DNA of 40,956 nt from an uncultured Flavobacteriaceae bacterium (GTDB lineage Bacteria > Bacteroidota > Bacteroidia > Flavobacteriales > Flavobacteriaceae), in the NCBI GenBank assembly GCA_947489085.1, contig CANLCJ010000036.1:1-40956 (forward strand). Reading direction: 5' to 3'. Both the position numbers and the translations under genes were made by a program. The notes below the pieces were generated by a model that saw only the letters and a program-made list of their open reading frames with translations, ran no database searches and was not told the origin of the DNA. Shown piece by piece: positions 1 to 8,314 of the stretch. Position 1 is the stretch's first letter. Each line of letters starts with the position of its first letter.

Positions 1-4
1 AAAA

Positions 5-235
5 GTTTAGTTAGTTAGTTTAGTTTTAAAAAGCAACACCATTTCTCTTCATGTTATGGTGTTGCTTTTTTTATGCCCATTATCCTCTCGATGTTGATGA
101 TTACTTTTCAAAATCTCCATTACAATTCAATACATACGTTGTCACAAAATTTTGTAAAGGTGTTAGTTTTCAAATAGCAACGCGACCTATACTGTATAGT
201 TTAAAAGTTTAGTTAGTTTAGTTTTAAAAAGCAAC
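5..235 (+). repeat. Direct repeat of TTAG-rich leader plus terminator 5' arm
   Basis: Positions 5-35 and 207-235 read the same apart from one extra TTAG unit in the first copy: a GTTTAGTTAG-type leader running into TTTTAAAAAGCAAC. The copies are about 200 nt apart and each leads into a terminator, so this looks like an old duplication of a gene 3' end. The feature spans both copies. Confidence 0.6.
28..72 (+). terminator. Intrinsic terminator 1, probably bidirectional
   Basis: The arms AAAAAGCAACACCAT (28-42) and ATGGTGTTGC plus a T-run (56-72) pair perfectly around a loop of about 13 nt. The A-run before and T-run after would let it work on either strand. It presumably ends a transcript that enters from the left edge. 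Confidence 0.75.
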
Positions 236-269
236 ATTATGCCAAATTAAGGTATAATGTTGCTTTTTT
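226..269 (+). terminator. Intrinsic terminator 2, sister of terminator 1
   Basis: The arms GCAACATTAT (231-240) and ATAATGTTGC (254-263) pair perfectly, with three further pairs inside including one G-U. A-runs and T-runs flank the stem. The outer GCAAC/GTTGC pairs and the preceding leader match terminator 1. The inner stem differs by changes on both sides that keep the pairing. Confidence 0.75.
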
Positions 270-385
270 CATTGCAGAAAAATTAGTAAAAGACTACCTT
301 TTATCGAAAACATGTATTTTTACACGTCCAATATTATTGATTATGCGTACATTTAATTGTTTATTTTTTTGTTAATAAAATTCAA

Positions 386-411
386 TTGAGACGATATTCC
401 AGTTAGTTTTG
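386..411 (+). promoter_or_regulatory. Candidate promoter of the deoC-like gene
   Basis: TAGTTTTG at 404-411 is an exact match to the Bacteroidota -7 box TAnnTTTG. A TTG at 386-388 could be the -33 element, but the 15 nt spacer is shorter than the usual range of about 17-23. The 5' leader would be about 65 nt. Chance matches to the -7 box alone are expected in AT-rich DNA. Confidence 0.35.
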
Positions 412-484
412 AATTAATAATTTCACAGATTATTTAGCCCCTCGTAACAGTTAATTTTAATTTTAAATACCTACAAACTATTTC

Positions 485-1231
485 ATGAATTTATCCGACT
501 ATACCGACTACGCTTTCTTAAAACCTATAGCTACAGAACGAGATATCATTAATATTTGCAAAATAGCCAAGGTTAACCAATATTTATCTGTAACCTTAAA
601 CAGTTGTTATGTTAAACTAGCTAAGGAGCTTTTAGAAGAAACTAATGTTAAGGTATGCACTGTTGTTGGATTCCCTCTCGGGGCTACTTCTACCAAAAGC
701 AAAATTTCTGAAGCGCTAAATGCTATTAATTCTGGTGCTGATGAAATTGACATGGTTATAAACTTGGGGTATTTAAAGAGCAGAAATTATGTTTCGGTAT
801 TAAGAGATATTTCTGATGTTAAAAGCGCTATAAAAGATATTCCTCTAAAAGTTATTATTGAAATTTCTGAACTGAGCAAAAATGAGATTGTAAAGGCATG
901 CGAAATTGCTATCGATGCCAATGCTGATACTATTAAAACATCTACAGGTTTTGCTTCTGGTGGTGCTACATTTACTGCTGTTAAAATAATGAAGAAAATT
1001 GTTAAAAGCAGTGCTAAAATTAACGCCTCTGTGGGTATAGAAGATTTTGAAACTGCTGTAAAATATTTGGAAGCTGGTGCGGACTCTATAAGCACTTCTT
1101 CTGTTTTAAAACCAGAAAGCGATACATTACAAAAAAGAAATTCTAAAATTTACAGAAGGTATATCGAAACTTCTAAAAAAAGCGAAATTTCCTTAGAAGA
1201 AATTAATGACATTGAGGTCGATCTTGACTAA
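485..1231 (+). CDS. deoC: Deoxyribose-phosphate aldolase-like protein, divergent active site
   Basis: This is a TIM-barrel protein of the DeoC/DERA family, whose members cleave 2-deoxyribose 5-phosphate to glyceraldehyde 3-phosphate and acetaldehyde in the cytoplasm. Visible motifs are VGFPLGA (about 61-67), GADEIDMVIN (84-93, with the conserved acidic D89) and IKTSTGF (150-156), where K151 is the Schiff-base lysine. The usual later motif KASGGI reads NASVGI, so the second conserved lysine (K201 in E. coli) is N180. The phosphate-binding GTSSG reads STSSV at 203-207. The ATG at 485 opens straight into aligned sequence, and 248 residues is normal for the short bacterial type. It is convergent with pxpC, 10 nt away. 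It may be a weak or altered-specificity aldolase rather than a standard DeoC. The family call is strong and the activity is uncertain. Confidence 0.85.
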   Translation: MNLSDYTDYAFLKPIATERDIINICKIAKVNQYLSVTLNSCYVKLAKELLEETNVKVCTVVGFPLGATSTKSKISEALNAINSGADEIDMVINLGYLKSRNYVSVLRDISDVKSAIKDIPLKVIIEISELSKNEIVKACEIAIDANADTIKTSTGFASGGATFTAVKIMKKIVKSSAKINASVGIEDFETAVKYLEAGADSISTSSVLKPESDTLQKRNSKIYRRYIETSKKSEISLEEINDIEVDLD

Positions 1232-1241
1232 AAAACAATTC

Positions 1242-2090
1242 TTATTCATTTAGTTTAAAAAAAACAGAATCATTCATTTTTTTTTGAGATAGTACTGTTA
1301 TAGCTTGAGGTGTTAAAAGTAAAACTCTAGGGTATCCGCCTGTAGTTTGGCAATCTTGCATTAAAACTATTAATGTTCCTGATGGGGTAAGTTGTACTGT
1401 TCCTGGCAAAACAGGGCTTGTAATTATAGGAGTTAAATCATTTTGTAAAGGCTCTAGTAATTGGTATCCCATTCTACTATTATTTTTAGATATGGTAAAC
1501 CTGTTTTTTAACAACTTCTCTTTTTCAAACGCACTTAAGCAGTCAAATTCTGGCCCTTTATAAACTTCTAAAAATTCACTTTTCAAGTACTGTTCTTTTA
1601 CCTTTAGTTTGGAAAAAAAATCAGCAGGACTAGCTTCGCTGGGGTGTATTTGTAGCAACGTACCTTTCTTTAAAATGCAAATTGGGGTAACCGCTTTGTA
1701 CATGCTTCGACTGCCTAACACCTTTTTAGTTTTAAAACCACCTTTAATGGCAATATAGCCTCTAACACCTAGCTTTGATACTCCAAAACTTAGTATGCTT
1801 CCTTTGTTTATGTAGATACATTTATTTCTGCTAGTTTCTTTACCGTTTATAAAAGGAGTGAGATGCGCACCTGTTATTGCTATTGCCGCATCTTCATTAA
1901 ATTGCAGTTTAGGCCCTGTCATTGTCATTTCTAACAAAGCTGCATTTGCTTTATTTCCAACCAAATTGTTTGCTATTGCAGCCGCTCGCACATCCATAAC
2001 GCCAGACAAAGGCACGCCATAGTGTTGGGTATTAAAACGCCCTAAGTCTTGAATGCTGGTATAAAAACCAGCTTGTAATACCTCAACCAT
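1242..2090 (-). CDS. pxpC: 5-oxoprolinase subunit C (biotin-dependent carboxyltransferase-like)
   Basis: This belongs to the allophanate hydrolase subunit 2/KipA family and is the third subunit of the prokaryotic ATP-dependent 5-oxoprolinase, which opens 5-oxoproline (pyroglutamate) to glutamate. Family features are the N-terminal GFYTSIQDLGR block (about 8-18), SGVMDVRAAAIANNLVGN (about 29-46), an AITGAH segment and a late PVLPGTVQLTPSG stretch. The 282-residue length is usual. It overlaps pxpB by 8 nt, which implies translational coupling, and it is the last gene of the pxpABC operon. No biotin carrier or carboxylase lies nearby, which favours the oxoprolinase role over a urea-amidolyase role. 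Confidence 0.92.
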   Translation of the reverse strand: MVEVLQAGFYTSIQDLGRFNTQHYGVPLSGVMDVRAAAIANNLVGNKANAALLEMTMTGPKLQFNEDAAIAITGAHLTPFINGKETSRNKCIYINKGSILSFGVSKLGVRGYIAIKGGFKTKKVLGSRSMYKAVTPICILKKGTLLQIHPSEASPADFFSKLKVKEQYLKSEFLEVYKGPEFDCLSAFEKEKLLKNRFTISKNNSRMGYQLLEPLQNDLTPIITSPVLPGTVQLTPSGTLIVLMQDCQTTGGYPRVLLLTPQAITVLSQKKMNDSVFFKLNE

Positions 2091-2814
2091 TAAATAGTTC
2101 TTTTTTTATTTGATAAACGCCTGCATCTGCCAAAACTTTTATGTCTTGGTATTGAGATAAAGAAATACTAAAAAATTTAATGCGATCTGCTGGTTTCACA
2201 AAGCAAGGTTCTTCTTTTGAGCTATCGAAAAAATGTATGGGTGTATTGCCTATAATGTGCCAACCTCCGGGACTATCTAATGGGTAAATACCTGTTTGGC
2301 TACCTCCAATTGCAATCGCGCCTTTTATTACATTTAACCTTGGCACACTTAATCGTTCTGTTGCTAGAGTGGAATCTAACCCTCCTAAATATAAAAATCC
2401 CGGTAAAAACCCAATAAAGTAAACCAAATATTCTGGCATAGTATGTTTACGTATAAGAGCCTCTACACTTATTTTTTTTATTTTAGAAAGCTTTTCTATG
2501 TCAATACCAAAACTAACATCATAACAAACCGGAATATACCAGACTGTTTTTGTTGTTTTAGGCAATGGTTCTGTCGATGCGTAAATAGTCTTTAAACGGT
2601 TTACTTCAAGAATGCCATCAAAATTACCAACCTTATACTGTACAACTAATGAGTGGTATGCGTGATTGCAACTTGATATTGTATCTATATTAGCACCCAA
2701 TAATTTACTTTTAAAGCATAATATATCGTTTAAAATCTCCTCATTTATTTTTGGAGGCCATTCTATAAGTATAGCATAAGCTCCGTAAGACTTATAAGTA
2801 AGTTTAAACGCCAT
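2083..2814 (-). CDS. pxpB: 5-oxoprolinase subunit B (KipI/allophanate hydrolase subunit 1 family)
   Basis: This is the PxpB/KipI family partner of PxpC. The C-terminal half carries the diagnostic block PEYLVYFIGFLPGFLYLGGL and then GGSQTGIYPLDSPGGWHIIG, which line the nucleotide and substrate pocket of this fold. The full length of 243 residues is typical. Its start lies 19 nt after the pxpA stop and its end overlaps pxpC, so the three subunits are in one transcript and in stoichiometric order. In Bacillus the KipI homologue also inhibits a sporulation kinase, a role that has no meaning in this lineage. Confidence 0.92.
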   Translation of the reverse strand: MAFKLTYKSYGAYAILIEWPPKINEEILNDILCFKSKLLGANIDTISSCNHAYHSLVVQYKVGNFDGILEVNRLKTIYASTEPLPKTTKTVWYIPVCYDVSFGIDIEKLSKIKKISVEALIRKHTMPEYLVYFIGFLPGFLYLGGLDSTLATERLSVPRLNVIKGAIAIGGSQTGIYPLDSPGGWHIIGNTPIHFFDSSKEEPCFVKPADRIKFFSISLSQYQDIKVLADAGVYQIKKELFNG

Positions 2815-2833
2815 CTTTTTTGCTTTTGCTTTC

Positions 2834-3583
2834 CTATTTTAGTTTTTCAATACCTATACCTTGTCGTTCTAATTCTAAGCGTAATGTTTTAAGTAAATGT
2901 ACTGCTTCAACCTGATCGCTATGAATGCAAAACGTATCTGCTTTAATTGGTATTTTATGGCCATGAATTGTTTTTACTTCACCATTATTAATCATATCAA
3001 ATACGTGATTAAACATTTGAGCCGCATTAGAAATTGTAGCTCCTTTTTGTTGGCGAGATACCAAACTTAAGTCATCATTATAAGCCCTGTCTGCAAAGGC
3101 TTCATATTTCACCTTTATCTTTTTTGCTTTTGCCATTTTTGCTATAACAGAATTATAGGGAACATAAATACAAACTGATTCGTCTATGCGTTCTACTGCT
3201 TTAATTATAATCTCTGCTATGTCTTCCCGCTTAGCCGCCATATTATACAAGGCACCGTGCGGTTTTATATGGTGTAAAATAGCGCCACGTAATCTTAAAA
3301 CTTCTATTAAATTAGTAATTTGACTTTCTATGGAGTTTAGTAAAACATCTGGTGCCATTTCCATTGGAACTCTTCCAAAATTAGTTACATCTGGAAAAGA
3401 GGGATGCGCTCCAATTTTAACCTTATGCAATTGCGCCAAGTGTACAGATTCTTGCATTGTAGATGCATTACCTGCATGTCCGCCACAGGCAATATTACAG
3501 GACGATAAGAGTGGCATTAATTCGCTATCATTGCCTGTCCCTTCTCCTAGATCGGCATTGATATCTATAGTTCTCTTAATCAT
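2834..3583 (-). CDS. pxpA: 5-oxoprolinase subunit A (LamB/YcsF family)
   Basis: This is the first gene of the pxpABC operon. The N-terminal motif DINADLGEG (about 7-15) and the following SCNIACGGHAGN (about 28-39) are hallmarks of the LamB/YcsF family, as are the central HIKPHGALYN (about 104-113) and the late CIHSD. The subunit binds 5-oxoproline and acts with PxpB/PxpC to hydrolyse it with ATP, recycling a metabolite that forms spontaneously from glutamine and glutamate. The 249-residue length is normal. A 12-bp palindrome ACATTTAAATGT lies at 3585-3596 just upstream of the start. No dedicated regulator or transporter accompanies the operon. Confidence 0.93.
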   Translation of the reverse strand: MIKRTIDINADLGEGTGNDSELMPLLSSCNIACGGHAGNASTMQESVHLAQLHKVKIGAHPSFPDVTNFGRVPMEMAPDVLLNSIESQITNLIEVLRLRGAILHHIKPHGALYNMAAKREDIAEIIIKAVERIDESVCIYVPYNSVIAKMAKAKKIKVKYEAFADRAYNDDLSLVSRQQKGATISNAAQMFNHVFDMINNGEVKTIHGHKIPIKADTFCIHSDQVEAVHLLKTLRLELERQGIGIEKLK

Positions 3584-3977
3584 TACATTTAAATGTTATT
3601 TCAAATTACTAAAATAGGTATTTATAGTTAAAAAAACAGGGTGTATGCTATGTCATGCTAATACCAATTTTATTGGGTTTAGATCATGGTTGCGTATTGA
3701 TTAATTTTTCAATGTGTGTTATTTTAAAAAAGTTTTTCTCCTTAAAATTTACCGATCGCTTAGGGCAATTAAGATTAAACCTTACTAAAGTCTATAAATC
3801 CCTTAAGCTTTATTTTAAAAATGAATCTCGATTTGGCATGCCCTTCTTTATTTTTTTGTAAGAATTTTACTCAACCCTAAAAAAACACCGTTCATCTACA
3901 CTTAATTAACATCCACCGAAAACCACACTCCAAACACTAGTAGAATAGATAATTTTGTTGGTATAAACCCCAATACA
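3584..3977. other. Divergent intergenic region between pxpA and a T9SS cargo gene
   Basis: This 394-nt stretch separates two divergent genes and so should hold both promoters. An exact TAnnTTTG box is present for the rightward gene (3950-3957). For pxpA I see only the palindrome at 3585-3596 and a one-mismatch -7 box. A 68-codon ORF at 3655-3861 has no recognisable features and I do not accept it as a gene. Confidence 0.5.
3950..3957 (+). promoter_or_regulatory. Candidate -7 box for the 861-residue T9SS protein
   Basis: TAATTTTG matches TAnnTTTG exactly and ends 20 nt before the ATG, giving a leader of roughly 14 nt. No TTG is present at the -33 distance, so the call rests on the -7 box and its position alone. 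Confidence 0.35.
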
Positions 3978-6563
3978 ATGAAAAAACGACTACTTAACCT
4001 ATTTATGGTAGCGGCATCTTGCTGTTTACTTAATGCACAAGACACGCCGTTTAACTGCGACTATAATGCCTACCTATTTCAATTTAACGATGTTTATGCT
4101 ATAGATTTAGCCTCGGGAAATTCCTATCAAGTTGCAGAGGATGTTACGCCTGGAAATATTAATGCTACTGCCTACAATCCTGCCGATGGTTTTATTTGGG
4201 GGTCTTTAAGCACACCTGCAAAAACCATTGTACGCATAGGTAGAAATTTTTCCACACAAACGTTTTATATAGACGAGTTGCCCTCTAGTAATAGGTATGT
4301 AGGAGATGTAAGCAGTACTGGAATATACTATCTTAAAGGTGGAGGTGCTAACTATTACAGCGTAGATTTAGATCCAAACTCTAGCAATTATGGCAAATAC
4401 ATCGCTACGCTAACTTTAAGTCAAAGCATATCCAACCACGATTGGGCTTTTAATGCTGTAGATGGTCAATTGTACACCGTAGAAAAAAATTCGAATATAT
4501 TATACCGTATAAATGCTGAAACGGGGGCTGTAACCAATTTAGGAGAAGTACCTATACTTTCTGGATTAAATTATACCTACGGTGCTGTTTATTTTGATGC
4601 TTCTGGGCGTTTTTATGTATCTGCAAACCAAACAGGGACTATTTATGTGATACAAAACGTGCAAAGTTTAGACGGTACTACTACTATGGATTCCAACTTA
4701 TTTGCTTTTGGCCCGTCAAGTTCGCAAAACGATGGCGCGCGTTGCCCCACTGCACCAGTACCTCAAGAAGATTGTACTAATGGTATCGACGATGATGGTG
4801 ATGGTTTAATAGACTGTGAAGATCCCTCTTGCTCTGGTTATGCCGATTGTCCCGTAATTGAGGCATCTACAGCTTCAAGTGCTAACGAGGGGGGCTTAGA
4901 AAGTAATAACCGACTGTCTGACCTTATAAACAAACGAAATTTTAACCGTGTTAGACGCAGTTATAAATTCAACAAAGCAACAGCAAAACGTTTTGTTAAA
5001 ACCTCTAAATACGGTAAAAGCACATCTGGTAAAGGTAGTAGTAATTCTATACTGCAAAGCTTTATTCCTGCCGATGTAATTAATGAAGATCAAGCTATAG
5101 AGTCTTCTCCTAGAGATTTAGTTTCTATTACCAATGCCGAAGACATTTACTCGGTAGATTATTTAAAAGATGGAGAAACTGTAGGCTCTATATTAGCTTT
5201 AGAAACAGAAAATGGCGTTTACGAACACACAAAATACATTTGTGATAGATTATTGGGTGCTCAATTAGTATCTGTATCTACAGTAGAAATTAGAGAACAG
5301 CAGTTTATAAGAGCTTTAATTAGAAATAATGAAGGTGGTTTAGAATTTGCTTTAAGCTTGTCTGCTAAAATTGTAGACAACGGTAGTAAATTTAGTATAG
5401 AAAGTCATTGGAATTTAGATAAATATGAAAGTAACGCGAAGTATTATAACTTTCAAATATGGTCTAGCTCTTTGGATGATTTAGTACGCTTAGGCGAAGA
5501 AGTTGTACGCCTATTAGAAGTACAAAAACCAATAGAAGGCTATAACAATTCTGCTCCGCCAACAGTATTTGTACGACAAGGCAAATACATTAACGGCAAA
5601 TTAGATTTACAAATTGTAAATACAAATGCGAGTGATGAAGTGGTATTCGATGCAGGAGTACGTGCTACAGAAACACAAGCTATAGAAACCGTAAATACAA
5701 CTATAGATCTAGATGGCAATTACATTTCTAATGTTGAAGTAGATGCTGGTAATTTATTCGATATTGGATTTAGAATTGGCAACGGTGTAAATACGCCAGA
5801 CGATTTATTCCTATCGGACGGCCCTTGGGGGTACGACGACTCGCAAGCCAATGTAACACGCTTTGATGTAGAAGCTAACACTAGTGCTTTTACAGCAGGT
5901 GAATACCCTGTAGAACGCAATGTAAATTTAGAAGCAGTAACAGATAATTATGTAGCGACTTACCGTGCCTTAACGCCCAGATTTAATCCTGTAAACCTTT
6001 CTGATTTTAATAGTATAAAATTAAAAGCTAAGGGTAGCGGGGCACTTAATGTTCGTCTTGTAAAAGCGAGTGTAAACAATTGGGAAGCACAGCACAATAT
6101 TACAATAGATTTAACTGCTGAAATGACCTCCCACACCCTATTGTTCTCCGATTTCACTTCATCGAACGGTGGCGTATTAAGTCCAGAAGACATTACATCT
6201 ATTGTTTATACCATGACTTCCGAAAACGGACACACAGAAACCAAAGTAATGGCGTTAGAACAAGTTCGTTTTGCTAAAAGTAATGCTTCTAACTCTGTTG
6301 AAGGTGTTGCAATAACAGCGTTTGCCCAGCCAAACCCGATGAGAGGTTATACCAACATTCAATTTACCTCAAGTATAGACGATACTGTTCGTTTAAAGTT
6401 GTACAACCAAATTGGTAAATTAGTTAAAGTCTTTGATGTAGACGTTAATAGTGGTACTAATAGTGTAACCATAGAAAGAGACGATATGGCTTCTGGTATA
6501 TATTTCTGCAAGCTTGATTCTGAAAAAATAGATTATAAAACCCTAAAATTAATCTTTGAATAA
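3978..6563 (+). CDS. Large secreted mosaic protein with T9SS C-terminal sorting domain
   Basis: Residues 1-20 form a signal peptide (MKKRLLNLFMV..., cleavage near LNA-QD). Residues about 28-228 show repeated strands around phrases such as YAIDLASG, LYRINAETGAV and GTIYVIQNV, like a beta-propeller of the DUF6923 or LVIVD type. Residues about 264-292 hold a cysteine-bracketed Asp-rich loop, DCTNGIDDDGDGLIDC, resembling the calcium-binding repeats of MopE-like proteins. A basic linker follows (about 305-350). The segment of about 600-770 looks like a jelly-roll carbohydrate-binding module (FNSIKLKAKGSGALNVRL). The last 75-80 residues (PNPMRGYTNIQF ... SGIYFCKL) are a type A T9SS tail, so the protein should cross the outer membrane and be attached or released. 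No catalytic domain is recognised. The gene is monocistronic, with a terminator directly after it. Confidence 0.8.
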   Translation: MKKRLLNLFMVAASCCLLNAQDTPFNCDYNAYLFQFNDVYAIDLASGNSYQVAEDVTPGNINATAYNPADGFIWGSLSTPAKTIVRIGRNFSTQTFYIDELPSSNRYVGDVSSTGIYYLKGGGANYYSVDLDPNSSNYGKYIATLTLSQSISNHDWAFNAVDGQLYTVEKNSNILYRINAETGAVTNLGEVPILSGLNYTYGAVYFDASGRFYVSANQTGTIYVIQNVQSLDGTTTMDSNLFAFGPSSSQNDGARCPTAPVPQEDCTNGIDDDGDGLIDCEDPSCSGYADCPVIEASTASSANEGGLESNNRLSDLINKRNFNRVRRSYKFNKATAKRFVKTSKYGKSTSGKGSSNSILQSFIPADVINEDQAIESSPRDLVSITNAEDIYSVDYLKDGETVGSILALETENGVYEHTKYICDRLLGAQLVSVSTVEIREQQFIRALIRNNEGGLEFALSLSAKIVDNGSKFSIESHWNLDKYESNAKYYNFQIWSSSLDDLVRLGEEVVRLLEVQKPIEGYNNSAPPTVFVRQGKYINGKLDLQIVNTNASDEVVFDAGVRATETQAIETVNTTIDLDGNYISNVEVDAGNLFDIGFRIGNGVNTPDDLFLSDGPWGYDDSQANVTRFDVEANTSAFTAGEYPVERNVNLEAVTDNYVATYRALTPRFNPVNLSDFNSIKLKAKGSGALNVRLVKASVNNWEAQHNITIDLTAEMTSHTLLFSDFTSSNGGVLSPEDITSIVYTMTSENGHTETKVMALEQVRFAKSNASNSVEGVAITAFAQPNPMRGYTNIQFTSSIDDTVRLKLYNQIGKLVKVFDVDVNSGTNSVTIERDDMASGIYFCKLDSEKIDYKTLKLIFE

Positions 6564-6876
6564 TTAATAGTTATTTTTAATCGAGCGCGTGAAACCTAGT
6601 TTTTATGCGCTCTTTTTTTTGCTTATTTTTAAGACAGTGCTTCTTTAATACTTTAAAAATAAAAAGAGGCCGCTTAATTATTATTAGAGTTTTTTAACAT
6701 ACTAAATGTCTAACTATTTATTCTAAATTGCATCTAGCATAGCCCTAGAACGTGCTTTACATCGATTTTACAACGCCATAAAGATCTTTACTTCGTAAAA
6801 GTTCGTATGTAATACAAAGAGGATGTAGTATATATCCTATAAACTTTTACCAACTACCAACTTTAAACTTATTTTT
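6564..6876. other. Intergenic region between two T9SS cargo genes
   Basis: This 313-nt stretch holds the terminator of the upstream gene at its left end. I see no exact TAnnTTTG box and no small gene in the remainder, which is AT-rich. The downstream gene must start its transcript here, but the promoter is not evident. Confidence 0.5.
6583..6620 (+). terminator. Intrinsic terminator after the mosaic T9SS gene
   Basis: GAGCGC (6583-6588) pairs with GCGCTC (6607-6612) around an 18-nt loop and is followed directly by eight T residues. It starts 20 nt after the stop codon. Confidence 0.75.
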
Positions 6877-8265
6877 ATGGCTTCCCTCCGCTTTACGTTT
6901 TTATGCTTTTTAGCTTGCTTATGCTTAAAAGCCCAAACCATTACTGGTACTGTTACAAATTCTAGTGGCAATACAATAACTAATGCACTGGTGTGCCTTA
7001 AAGATACACCTACCACGCATACAAAAACCGATAGTAATGGTAATTTTACTATAAATGCACCTGTAGGAGCAACTTTAAAAATTGCAGCATTGCATTTTAA
7101 AACCGTTTCTAGCTTTATAACAAACGGTACAAGCAATCAAAATATAGTGCTTGAAAAAGACCCTTTGTTGGCTACAGATGTATTTCATATCAGCTTCGAT
7201 CATTTAAGGGTTGGAAACTCGTATACCAAAAATGAATTAAAAACCGACTTTAACCTTGCTTACAGTAAGGGGTTTTTCGATGGATCTGCTGGCTCCGATA
7301 GAGCTAGTATAGATTATACCGAGAGTAGAGACCCTAATGGTGTGTCTTTAAAAGTGAGGTTTCCTAAAGGCAAACTTAAAACAGCAGACTCTGGGGTAGA
7401 TACCAGAATAGATTTAGAGGGCGTTTTTAATAATAACACTTTTGCGTCTGAAGATTTATACCTCTCCTATTGGGTTAAATTTAGTTCTAATTTTGAATTT
7501 GACAAATGTGGTGGTAAACTGCCTAGCTTAGGTGGTTCTACTTTTAACTCGTCTAAAAACAGATGGAAAGGTAGAATTATGTGGCGCAAAGGCGGCAGTA
7601 TTCAATTTTATATGGAATTGCCAGATTCGCGTTTTACGCCTACTGATGAGGAGCGTTTTTGGGGTAGGAAAACAAAAGAAGGCTCTGGAATTTGCGATTT
7701 TGAATACATGCCTTATTTGGGGTCTCCTGGATGGCATAATATAGAATTGCATTACCGTTTTGAAACGCCCGGAACATCAGACGGGGTGTTTGAAGGTTGG
7801 GTTGACGGTGAAAATTTTGACAGCATGAATGCTAGTGTTTTTAATAACTACCGCCCGCAGGGTACTTCTAGAGAAAATATTACTATTAACAACATTTTAC
7901 TTAGCGCTTTTTTAGGAGGTTCTAATATTGAGGATTACGCACCCACTGAAGACATTTATGCCTGGTTTGATGAATTTAGAGTATCTGAGCAGCGTATTAA
8001 TGAGTGGGGAGACTATAACCATAACCAAACATTGAGTGCCAAGAGTGTTTCTAATACAAAAATTACAAATAGAGTTCGCGTATTTCCTAACCCTAGCGAA
8101 AATGGTTTATTTCAATTAAATACGCCTAATTTGTGGTGTGTATATAATTTGTTAGGGGTTAAAATTGCTGCTGGTTCTGGCACTATTATCGATTTATCTA
8201 CAGCAGATAGCGGCACTTACATACTACGCATAGCTAACGGCAACTCCAAACTGATAAAACCGTAG
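6877..8265 (+). CDS. Secreted polysaccharide lyase 14-like protein with T9SS tail
   Basis: Signal peptide 1-20 (cleavage LKA-Q). Residues about 21-93 are a carboxypeptidase-regulatory-like domain (ITGTVTNSSG ... KTDSNGNFTI), a common spacer on Bacteroidota surface proteins. Residues about 100-372 resemble family PL14 beta-jelly-roll lyases, which cleave alginate or glucuronan: CGGKLPSLGG (211-220), RIMWR (233-237), then a tyrosine 12 residues after R233 (Y245). As I recall, the viral alginate lyase of this family uses K, S-x-R and Y-x-Y. Here the lysine (K214), arginine (R233) and first tyrosine (Y245) are kept, but S appears as K231 and the second Y as E247. The C-terminal 65 residues (RVFPNPSENG ... 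GTYILRI) are a T9SS tail. Substrate is inferred only. No SusCD pair lies nearby. Confidence 0.75.
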   Translation: MASLRFTFLCFLACLCLKAQTITGTVTNSSGNTITNALVCLKDTPTTHTKTDSNGNFTINAPVGATLKIAALHFKTVSSFITNGTSNQNIVLEKDPLLATDVFHISFDHLRVGNSYTKNELKTDFNLAYSKGFFDGSAGSDRASIDYTESRDPNGVSLKVRFPKGKLKTADSGVDTRIDLEGVFNNNTFASEDLYLSYWVKFSSNFEFDKCGGKLPSLGGSTFNSSKNRWKGRIMWRKGGSIQFYMELPDSRFTPTDEERFWGRKTKEGSGICDFEYMPYLGSPGWHNIELHYRFETPGTSDGVFEGWVDGENFDSMNASVFNNYRPQGTSRENITINNILLSAFLGGSNIEDYAPTEDIYAWFDEFRVSEQRINEWGDYNHNQTLSAKSVSNTKITNRVRVFPNPSENGLFQLNTPNLWCVYNLLGVKIAAGSGTIIDLSTADSGTYILRIANGNSKLIKP

Positions 8266-8314
8266 TTTTATTTATAAGATGCCTAAAATTAATTAATTAT
8301 AATGTTATTTGCAT

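Larger units (their letters stand above)
1..484. other. Intergenic region with two related terminator blocks
   Basis: No convincing gene is seen in this stretch. It holds two hairpins with A-runs on the left and T-runs on the right (28-72 and 226-269), each preceded by nearly the same TTAG-rich leader (about 5-27 and 207-225). The part between them (about 73-200) has no ORF or RNA fold that I recognise. The right part leads into the candidate promoter of the deoC-like gene. The gene these terminators serve lies left of the window. Confidence 0.6.

Noticed and set aside
787-1095. 102-codon minus-strand ORF inside the deoC-like gene, with hydrophobic stretches
   Set aside because: Antisense shadow of an intact aldolase frame; hydrophobicity arises from the complement of conserved codons.
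3655-3861. 68-codon plus-strand ORF in the pxpA upstream region
   Set aside because: No recognisable domain, no promoter-like box before it, and a phenylalanine/leucine/lysine-rich composition expected from translated AT-rich intergenic DNA.
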